Assembly: GCA_034432855.1 (NCBI GenBank)
Contig: DAOUBA010000068.1
Span: forward strand, 1-20,251
Length of the DNA: 20,251 nt
Reading direction: 5' to 3'
Origin: DAOUBA01 sp034432855
GTDB taxonomy: Bacteria > Chloroflexota > Anaerolineae > B4-G1
Shown: piece by piece, positions 13,509-20,251 of the stretch
Position numbering within the stretch: the first letter of the stretch is position 1
Layout: every line of letters begins with the position of its first letter
Notes under the pieces: model-generated
What the model saw: the letters and a program-made list of their open reading frames with translations, nothing else
The model's database searches: none
Told to the model about the DNA's origin: nothing
Translations under genes and position numbers: made by a program

Positions 13509-16500
13509 ATGCGTCTCAGGCATCTGGCACTCCAGGGCTATAAATCCTTCGCCACCAAGACCGAATTCCTCTTTCCCACCGGCATTACGGCCATCGTCGG
13601 CCCGAACGGCAGCGGCAAGTCCAACATCGCCGATGGCATCCGCTGGGTGCTGGGCGAGCAGAGCATGCATGCGCTGCGGGGCAAATCCACCGCCGACATG
13701 ATCTTTGCCGGGGGGCGCCGCCGACCCCGCGCCGGCATGGCCGAAGTCTCCCTCACGCTGGATAATTCCGATGGCTGGCTGCCCATCGAGTTCAGCGAAG
13801 TCACCATCAGCCGTCGCGCCTACCGCTCCGGCGAGAACGAATATCTCATCAACGGGGCGCGGGTGCGGTTGCGCGACGTGACCGAGTTGCTTGCCGAAAG
13901 CGGCCTCGGCCAGCGCGCGTACACCGTCATCGGACAAGGGTTGGTAGACGCCGCGCTCTCGCTGCGCCCGCAGGAGCGGCGCACGCTCTTCGAGGAAGCC
14001 GCCGGCATCAGCCTCTACCGCGCCCGGCGCGAAGAGGCGCTCAAGCGGCTGGAAGAGACCCAACATAACCTGGAGCGTGTCCACGACATTATCGGCGAGA
14101 TCACCCCACGCCTGCGGCGGCTTGAGCAGGAATTGGAGCGACTGGAGGAATATCGCCGGCTGAGTGCGCACCTGGAGCGCCTGCAACGTACCTGGTACGG
14201 CTACCATTGGGGACGCCAGCAGGCCGCGCTGACCCACGCCCTCGACGTGGTCACGGCGCTGCGGGCCAACCTGGAAACCGTGCAGAAAGAGGCCGCCGAC
14301 TTGGGCGAGCGGCTTGCCCAACTGCGTCAGCGCGAGAGCGACCTGCGCACCCGGTTGCGCGACTGGCACCGCGAAAGCGCCGCCACCTACGATCAGGCCA
14401 ACGCATTGCAGCGCGAACTGGCCGTGGCCGAGGAACGCACGCGCCTGCTGAATTCACAGCGCGAGGAGATACTGGCCGAGTTGCAGCCGTTGGCGGCACA
14501 GCAGGCCGCGCAGGCCGAGCGCGTCGCTCAAGTCCAGGCACGGGTCGCTCAACTGGAGCGTGAGCTGACAGAGCGCAAGCAGCGCCTGGCCGCACTGGAG
14601 CAGGAATGGACGGCATTGAACACCCAGGTGCAAGAAAAGGTCGCGCAGCGTGCCCAGGCCGAGCAGGAAATCCGCGCACGCCGCACGCAACTGGAGCAGC
14701 GGAATCAGACGCTCGACGAGGCCCGTGCCGAGGCCGCCCGTCTGGCCGGTGAACTGGAGGCGCTCGAGCGGCTGCACGCCACAGGCGACGCCTACGATAG
14801 CGGTGTCCGCGTACTGCTGCAGGCCAATATAGCGGGCGTCATCGGCCCGCTGGCGAGGCTCATCCAGGCGCCGGCGGAGTGGGAACGCGCGCTGGAGATG
14901 GCGCTAGGCCCCGATTTGCAGGCCGTGGTCGTGGAACAGACCGCCGTGGCGGCCGAGGTGCATCGGCTGCTCGAAGCCGCCGGTGGGCGTGTAACCCTCC
15001 TGCCGCTCGACGCTCTCCGTCCGGCGCCGCCGCTGCCGGCGGGCGCGCGCTGCGCCGCACACGTCGTCATGTGTGACGAACGAGTGCGTCCTGCCGTCGA
15101 GGCAACGTTGGGCGCGATCGCCCTGTGCCGCGATCTCGCAGAGGCCTGCGCGCTTCTGCCGGCCATGCCACCGGGCAGCCGTTGCATCACTGCCGACGGG
15201 ATCGTCTTGCGCGCGGAAGGTGCCATCAGCGTGGGAGGAACCGTGGCGAGCGGACTGCTCGCCGGCGCGCGTGCCCGCCGTGAACTGCCTGCGAGGCTAG
15301 AGGAGGCCCGCCGCCGCTGTCAGGACGTCGAGCGTGAGCAACAAGCCGAGGTCGCGCATATTGCCGCGCTGGAAAAGGGGATGGAGGAACTGGCCCGGCA
15401 GGCCGCCGAGGCGCGCGAAAAGGCGGCGCAGTTCGAACGCGAGGTGCTGAACCAGGCGCGGATGGATGCCGCTATCGTCGGCGAATCGCTGCGCAACCAG
15501 GAGGCCGCATGGCGACAGGAACAGGCACTTTGGGAACGTCTACAGGCGCAGGAGATGGCCCGTCGTCAACGGGCGCAGGAACTGGAGGCCGAACAGGCGG
15601 CCGTTGCGGTCCGCGTCCGGGAATTGCAGGCGCGATTCGCACAGGTGGACGCACAGGCACGCCAGATCAACGCGCGCATCCGGCCCGCCGAAGAGGAACT
15701 GGCCCGCCTGGGCGACGAGCAGGTCGTGTTGGAAGCGCAGGAGCAGCGCGCCCGCGAGCGCGTGCGCGAAGCGGAGACCCGCCTGGGCCGCGCCCAGTTG
15801 GAGGCCGATCGCTGCCGGGACGAGTTGAACCTCCTCTCACGTCGCATCGAAGAAGAGATCGGACTGGTCGAACTGGAACTGGCGGAAGCCGTCACCGCGC
15901 AGACTCCCCTGCCGATGCGCCCCATCGTCTCTGAACTCCCCATCGTCGAGGAACTGCCGGAGGGGTTGGAGGAGGAGATCCAGCGGCTCAAAGCGCGCAT
16001 CCGCCGTACGGGAGGGGTGAACCCCAACGCTGTTGCCGAGTACGCCGAGGTCAAGGAACGTTACCAGTTCCTCACCACCCAGTCCGCCGATCTGGAGGCG
16101 GCCTCGGCGCGATTGCGCCAGGTGGTGGCCGAATTGGATGATCTGATGAAAAACGCGTTCAAAGAGACTTTCGACGCGGTTGCAGAACGCTTTACCGAGA
16201 CGTTCAAGACGTTGTTCAACGGCGGCGATGCACGGCTCGACCTGACCGAGCCCGACGATCTGATGAATACCGGTGTGGACATCATCGCCCAGCCGCCGGG
16301 CAAGCGCGCCCAACGGCTGGCGCTCCTTTCCGGCGGCGAGCGCTCGCTGACCGCCGTCGCGCTGATGTTCGCCCTGCTCCAGGTCAGCCCGGCACCCTTC
16401 TGTGTGCTCGATGAGGTAGACGCCATGCTCGATGAATCGAACGTGGGCCGCTTCCGCACGTTGCTGAAGGAGATGGCACGCAAGACCCAGTTTATCGTCA

Positions 16501-16601
16501 TCACCCATAACCGCTTCACCGTCGAGGCCGCCGATACGGTTTATGGGGTCTCGATGGGCGCGGATGGGGTGTCGCAGGTAGTCTCGCTCAAGTTGGAATG
16601 A
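13509..16601 (+). CDS. smc: Chromosome segregation ATPase SMC
   Basis: SMC dimers, with ScpA and ScpB, compact and segregate the chromosome. The ~1030-residue protein has the head Walker A GPNGSGKSN near residues 33-40, the conserved IRWVLGEQS, and the Q-loop segment YTVIGQGLVDAALSLRP. Two long coiled coils rich in E, R, Q, L and A flank a hinge at about 437-595. The C-terminal head has signature LSGGERSL near 941 and Walker B VLDEVDAMLDE near 968. It is somewhat shorter than the usual ~1,180 residues, the difference lying in the coiled coils. The start is ATG 13509 or TTG 13503. It overlaps rsfS by four bases (ATGA). Confidence 0.97.
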   Translation: MRLRHLALQGYKSFATKTEFLFPTGITAIVGPNGSGKSNIADGIRWVLGEQSMHALRGKSTADMIFAGGRRRPRAGMAEVSLTLDNSDGWLPIEFSEVTISRRAYRSGENEYLINGARVRLRDVTELLAESGLGQRAYTVIGQGLVDAALSLRPQERRTLFEEAAGISLYRARREEALKRLEETQHNLERVHDIIGEITPRLRRLEQELERLEEYRRLSAHLERLQRTWYGYHWGRQQAALTHALDVVTALRANLETVQKEAADLGERLAQLRQRESDLRTRLRDWHRESAATYDQANALQRELAVAEERTRLLNSQREEILAELQPLAAQQAAQAERVAQVQARVAQLERELTERKQRLAALEQEWTALNTQVQEKVAQRAQAEQEIRARRTQLEQRNQTLDEARAEAARLAGELEALERLHATGDAYDSGVRVLLQANIAGVIGPLARLIQAPAEWERALEMALGPDLQAVVVEQTAVAAEVHRLLEAAGGRVTLLPLDALRPAPPLPAGARCAAHVVMCDERVRPAVEATLGAIALCRDLAEACALLPAMPPGSRCITADGIVLRAEGAISVGGTVASGLLAGARARRELPARLEEARRRCQDVEREQQAEVAHIAALEKGMEELARQAAEAREKAAQFEREVLNQARMDAAIVGESLRNQEAAWRQEQALWERLQAQEMARRQRAQELEAEQAAVAVRVRELQARFAQVDAQARQINARIRPAEEELARLGDEQVVLEAQEQRARERVREAETRLGRAQLEADRCRDELNLLSRRIEEEIGLVELELAEAVTAQTPLPMRPIVSELPIVEELPEGLEEEIQRLKARIRRTGGVNPNAVAEYAEVKERYQFLTTQSADLEAASARLRQVVAELDDLMKNAFKETFDAVAERFTETFKTLFNGGDARLDLTEPDDLMNTGVDIIAQPPGKRAQRLALLSGGERSLTAVALMFALLQVSPAPFCVLDEVDAMLDESNVGRFRTLLKEMARKTQFIVITHNRFTVEAADTVYGVSMGADGVSQVVSLKLE

Positions 16602-16948
16602 CCGATACGCTCGAACTGGCCCGCCATATCGTGGAAGTGATCTCCGACAAGAAAGGCGAAAACGTCGTCTTGCTCGACATCCGTGACGTCTCCATCCTGG
16701 CCGATTACTTTATCATCGCCAGCGCCACCAGCGAGCGGCAGGCGCAGGCAGTCGTCGAGGCGGTATATGAGGAGACAAAGAAGGCACTCAACGCCCGGCC
16801 CCTGCACACCGAAGGCGAACCGGCCAGCGGCTGGGTGTTGATGGACTATGGCGGCGTGGTCGTCCACCTGTTTGCGCCGGAAGTGCGCGCCTATTACGAT
16901 CTGGAAGAGCTGTGGAAAGAAGGACGGGTCGTGGTGCGCATGCTGTAA
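16598..16948 (+). CDS. rsfS: Ribosomal silencing factor RsfS
   Basis: RsfS binds ribosomal protein uL14 and blocks joining of the subunits, saving energy in starvation. The 116-residue protein has KKGENVVLLDIRDVSILADY, FIIASATSERQAQAVVEAV, GEPASGWVLMDYGGVVVHLF and ending YYDLEELWKEG, all characteristic of the family, and a normal length. Its ATG overlaps the smc stop in an ATGA, so it is translationally coupled to smc, which is not the common context (usually beside nadD or a phosphatase gene). Confidence 0.96.
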   Translation: MTDTLELARHIVEVISDKKGENVVLLDIRDVSILADYFIIASATSERQAQAVVEAVYEETKKALNARPLHTEGEPASGWVLMDYGGVVVHLFAPEVRAYYDLEELWKEGRVVVRML

Positions 16949-17004
16949 TTAGATGGTGTGGTCGGGATGGCTTTGGCGGTCCACAGGGATGAAGGAGACT
17001 TGCA

Positions 17005-18351
17005 ATGCCTACCCTGGAACGCATTCAGGTCAGCCCCAACCATCGCTTTCTGGTGACGGAGAGCGGCAGGCCCTTCTTCTGGTTAGGCGATACCGCGTGG
17101 GAACTGTTCCACCGCTGTACACGGGAGGAGGCCGCGCACTACCTGGAGAACCGGCGGCAGAAAGGCTTTACCGTCATCCAGGCCGTTGCACTGGCCGAAC
17201 TCGATGGCCTGCACACGCCGAACATGTACGGCCATACGCCGCTGGTAGATGATGACCCAACCCGTCCGGTCGAAGCCTACTGGCAATTCGTGGACGAAGT
17301 GATCCAGATGGCGGCGGACAAGGGCCTCTACGTCGGCCTGTTACCCACATGGGGCGACAAGGTTACGCTGCTATGGGGCGTCGGGCCGGTCATCTTTGAC
17401 AAAGAAAACGCGCACATCTACGGTCGCTGGTTGGGGCAACGCTATCGCGAGCAAACCCACATCATCTGGATCCTGGGCGGCGACCGCCCGCCTGTTACGG
17501 CGGACGCTGACTACCGCCCTATCTGGCGGGCGCTGGCGGCAGGCATTGATGAAGGCACGGGCCGCAAGCCGTTCAAGACCTATCACCCAATGGGGGGCTA
17601 TTCCACCTCTGCCTGGCTGCATGAGGAGGAATGGCTGGATATGAACATGATGCAGTCCGGCCACGGCAGCGGGCGCGACGTGCCGGTTTGGGAATGGGTC
17701 GAGCGGGATTATGCTCGCCAGCCGGTCAAGCCTGTGCTCGACGGCGAGCCGAACTATGAGGACCACCCGGTCAACCCGTGGCCCACATGGGATCCGGCGC
17801 TGGGCTACTTCCGAGACTATGATGTGCGCAAGCAGACCTACCGCTCCGTGTTTGCCGGCGCGTGCGGCGTGACCTACGGCCATCATTCCGTCTGGCAGAT
17901 GTACGCGCCGGGACGCACGCTGCAGAATCAGCCGCCCGGTTATGAGGAGTATTCCTGGCACGCAGCGCTCGACCGTCCTGCCGCCGGCCAGATGATCCAC
18001 CTGCGCCGCTTGATGGAATCGCGTCCCTTTCTGACCCGCATTCCCGATCAGAACCTGCTGGCCTCTCCCGCCGGAGAGAAAGGCGAGCATGCCCGCGCCA
18101 CCCGCGACGCCGAAGGCCGTTACGCGATGATCTACCTGCCCACCACCAGAGCGGTTTCCATCCGCCTGGATGTTCTGGGCGGGCGCCGGATCAAAGCCTG
18201 GTGGTACGACCCGCGCACAGGACGTGCCCGGCCGGCAGGTGAATTCCCGGCAACAAGCAATTGCACCTTCACTCCCCCAGAGGAAGGCCCCGACTGGGTG
18301 TTGGTATTGGATGACGCCGCGTGCGACTTTGCGGCTCCAGGGGTGGTGTGA
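17005..18351 (+). CDS. DUF4038 glycoside hydrolase-like protein (apiosidase/GH140-like)
   Basis: 448 residues. It begins with the short strand region of this family (ISPNHRFLV-like, VTESGRPFFWLGDTAWELFH), then a (beta/alpha)8 barrel with TREEAAHYLENRRQKGFTVIQ, GLYVGLLPTWGDKV, THIIWILGGDRP and VLDGEPNYEDHP. The acidic residues in GGDRP and DGEPNYE are the likely catalytic ones. The C-terminal ~90 residues (YAMIYLPTTRAVSIRLDVLG to FTPPEEGPDWVLVLDD) form the small beta-sandwich seen in DUF4038 proteins. No signal peptide is visible, so it is probably cytoplasmic. AAGGAG lies seven bases before the ATG. It is 56 bases after rsfS. Sugar substrate unknown. Confidence 0.88.
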   Translation: MPTLERIQVSPNHRFLVTESGRPFFWLGDTAWELFHRCTREEAAHYLENRRQKGFTVIQAVALAELDGLHTPNMYGHTPLVDDDPTRPVEAYWQFVDEVIQMAADKGLYVGLLPTWGDKVTLLWGVGPVIFDKENAHIYGRWLGQRYREQTHIIWILGGDRPPVTADADYRPIWRALAAGIDEGTGRKPFKTYHPMGGYSTSAWLHEEEWLDMNMMQSGHGSGRDVPVWEWVERDYARQPVKPVLDGEPNYEDHPVNPWPTWDPALGYFRDYDVRKQTYRSVFAGACGVTYGHHSVWQMYAPGRTLQNQPPGYEEYSWHAALDRPAAGQMIHLRRLMESRPFLTRIPDQNLLASPAGEKGEHARATRDAEGRYAMIYLPTTRAVSIRLDVLGGRRIKAWWYDPRTGRARPAGEFPATSNCTFTPPEEGPDWVLVLDDAACDFAAPGVV

Positions 18352-18375
18352 ATTGGATTCGCGGGGGTTGAGACG

Positions 18376-20251
18376 ATGCAGACGAGTGATACACCCATGT
18401 ACCGTGATCCGGGCCCTCCCACCCTCGCCGATGCCGACGCCAACCGCCTGACCCGGGAGTACCGGGAGGCCGTGGCCCGCGAGTGGGGCATGCTCCGCCT
18501 CTCCGGAGATGACCCGGGCCTGCCTCTCACCCAGGTCTTTGTCCTCCTCCAGGCCGCCCACCGGCCTCCGCCCCCTCCGCTGGAGCGCGAAAAGGAGCCC
18601 CCCGACCTCTATCCCGCCCCGGAGCGCCAGGAGCACGCCGGACTCCCCTCCACTTCCTCCGCTCCCCCATCTCCCGTCCCCCTGGGCCAAGCGCTGCGGG
18701 AGGCGCCGCAGATGGTCCTCCTGGGTAAACCCGGCGCGGGCAAGTCCACCACCCTGCAGTTCATCGGCCTCTGCCTGGCCCGCGCCGAGGAGGACTGGCC
18801 CCGGGAGAAACTGGAACTGGGGGAAACGCGCGTTCCCATCCTCCTTCCCCTCCCCGCCGTGGCCGACGCCCTGGCTTCCGGGAAGGCGGAAGCACTGGTG
18901 GACGTGCTGGCCGGAGAGGTGTGCCGACGCCTCCAGAAATGCTCCCCGGAGCAGGCCCGCACCCTGGTCGTCCGCTGGAGCGAGGCGCCGGGGCTGGCGG
19001 TGCTCCTGGACGGGCTGGACGAGGTGGCGGAGGAGCGGCGCGGGGTAGCCATCGGGGCCATCCGGACCTTCCTTCACGCTCCGCCGGGAACGGCGGCGCG
19101 GCTGGTGGTTGCCTCCCGCACCACCGGGTACGTCCCCCTGGGCGATTCCCTGAAGGACTATATCCTCAAGCCCTTCTCCGGCCCCCAGGAGGCACGTGGG
19201 TTTCTGCAGAACTGGCTGGGCGCGCTGCGGCCGGAGTGGGACGCCGCGGCGAAGGCGGGAGAACTCCTCCGGGCGCTGGAGGCCCAACCGGCCCTGCGCC
19301 GCCTGGATAACCCCCTGCAGCTGCGCCTCTGCGCCGATGTACGCCGAAACGGAGGAGGTGGCCCGCAACCGCGCCGACCTCTACGAGCGCTACCTGGCGG
19401 CGCTCTGGGCCGGGGCCGAACGGCGCGGCCTGGAGCGGGCGCAGCGGAAGAGCCTGGAGGGGGCGGCGGAGGTCCTTGCCTGGCACCTGCACACCGGCGG
19501 CGACGGGAGCGAAAGCAGTTGCGCCGGTGCGCTCCGGCGGGCGCGCCTGGCCGCCGACGACGAGGCGGCGCGGAATGTCCTGGAGGACCTGCGGCGGCGG
19601 GTCGGGCTGGTCGCGAAGGTGGGGGAGCGCTGGACCTTTGCCCACCTCACCCTGCAGGAGTACCTGGTGGCCCGGCAGTTGCAGGGGTACTGGGAGCGGG
19701 ACCGCCGCCGGACCTGGCGTTTCCTGCGCCCGCGCCTCCACCTGCCCGAATGGCGGGAGGTGCTCCTCCTGCTGGTGGGCGGGATGGAGGAGGATGCGGC
19801 GCGGGATTTCATCCGGCGCGTGGAGCGGGCCCGCAGCCGCTATGAGGAGCGGCTGCGGCGCGACCGGCGCCTGGCGGTGGCCTTCGCCGCCGAACGGGGC
19901 GAGGTGGCCCTCCCCCTCCGGGCGCTGCGGGATGAGGATGCGGGGGTGCGCTGGGCGGCGGCGGGGGCGTTGGGGAGGACCGGCGACCTGCGAGCCGTGG
20001 ACGGCCTGCTGGCAGTGCTGCAGGATGAGGATGAGGATGTGCGCCAGGCGGCGGCGTGGGTACTGGGGAGAATCGGCGACCCCCGGGCTGTGGGCGGCCT
20101 GCTGACGACGCTGCGGGATGGGAATGCGGAGATGCGCGGGGCGACGGCGTGGGCGCTGGGGAGAATCGGCGACCCGCGGGCCGTTCCCGGCCTGCTGGCG
20201 ACGCTGCGGGATGAGAATGAGAATGTGTGCCTGGCGGCGGCAGAGGCGCTG
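18376..20251 (+). CDS. NACHT-family NTPase with C-terminal HEAT repeats, broken by a frameshift; runs off the right edge
   Basis: A STAND-type ATPase. A short N-terminal helical part (NRLTREYREAVAREWGMLRL) is followed by a proline-rich linker, then the NACHT domain with Walker A GKPGAGKST at residues 117-125, Walker B LAVLLDGLDEVAEE at about 207-220 and ASRTTGY (sensor region) at 246-252. The first frame loses similarity after residue 320 (LQLRLCA). One base later the +1 frame carries on as MYAETEEVARNRADLYERYL and stays open to the window end, giving FAHLTLQEYLVARQL and then 31-residue HEAT/PBS-lyase-like repeats. So the gene is a pseudogene, a sequencing error or a recoding case. Bacterial NACHT proteins include antiphage sensors; here this is only possible. 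The region is very GC-rich compared with the upstream island. Confidence 0.85.
19333..19339 (+). other. Frameshift point in the NACHT gene
   Basis: The zero frame reads TGC GCC GAT GTA, while the continuing domain is in the frame TGC GCC (G) ATG TAC. Skipping G19336 restores one protein (LRLCA then MYAETEEVARN). The ATG at 19337 could also start a separate C-terminal protein. No slippery heptamer is evident. Confidence 0.8.
19925..20251 (+). repeat. 93-bp tandem repeats encoding HEAT units
   Basis: Three full units (19925-20017, 20018-20110, 20111-20203) and part of a fourth. Each encodes 31 residues of the form LRDEDxxVRxAAAxALGRIGDPRAVxGLLxT. Units two and three share long DNA identity, pointing to recent tandem expansion. 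The array continues past the window. Confidence 0.92.

Noticed and set aside
13386..14369. 327-codon minus-strand open frame over the start of smc
   Set aside because: It is antisense to the SMC head and its Walker A coding region, and would also cover the divergent promoters.
17371..19368. A 665-codon open frame on the minus strand
   Set aside because: It is antisense to the DUF4038 and NACHT genes, whose domain motifs are clear. The predicted protein is low-complexity (G, R, Q-rich) and matches no family; it is a GC-rich shadow.
19476..20105. 209-codon plus-strand frame inside the HEAT region
   Set aside because: It is the wrong frame of the HEAT-repeat coding sequence; the residues are G, R, W-rich with no domain pattern.

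Overview
The window looks like a chromosomal stretch from a GC-rich bacterium, most likely a member of Chloroflexota (Anaerolineae-like). That assignment is inferred from gene content (TTG/GTG starts, start codons placed almost on top of their -10 boxes, DUF4038 glycosidase, NACHT-HEAT gene, many small DUF pairs) and was not tested by a search. No rRNA, tRNA or CRISPR array was seen.

Layout. 1-4123 is a leftward housekeeping block: prfB (release factor 2, with the classical autoregulatory +1 frameshift), a coiled-coil/zinc-ribbon protein, an EF-Tu domain-2-like protein, and tilS, which runs off the left edge. 4124-7459 is an accessory island, also leftward, lying between ftsY and prfB. It holds a solitary DNA methyltransferase, a DUF5647 gene, a DUF2283/DUF4258 pair and a DUF2442/DUF4160 pair. 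7460-8368 is ftsY. From a divergent promoter region, 8475-12274 runs rightward: a dolichol-phosphate-mannose-synthase-like glycosyltransferase, an MNT/HEPN pair, a GNAT acetyltransferase, a SpoU-family RNA methyltransferase and rnc. Two leftward genes follow (zinc ribbon, YkuE-like phosphoesterase). Then smc and rsfS run rightward, a DUF4038 glycosidase, and a NACHT NTPase with C-terminal HEAT repeats that is broken by a frameshift and continues past the right edge.

How the parts relate. ftsY, rnc and smc, which form one cluster in many bacteria, are all present but split apart by accessory genes. prfB, tilS, rnc, the RNA methyltransferase, rsfS and ftsY make this a translation and protein-targeting neighbourhood. 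The accessory genes are of the toxin-antitoxin or defence type.

The main discovery candidate is the architecture of the 4.1-7.5 kb island. The last ~70 bp of ftsY (its C-terminal codons plus stop) recur as a near-identical copy at 6715-6788 and as a more diverged copy at about 5788-5826. Each small gene module starts just after one of these ftsY ends: DUF4160-DUF2442 after the true ftsY, DUF4258-DUF2283-DUF5647 after copy 1, and the methyltransferase after copy 2. A decayed DUF2283 fragment lies further out. The pattern suggests serial insertion of small cassettes at the 3' end of ftsY, each restoring the ftsY end, with the oldest furthest away. No recombinase is visible.
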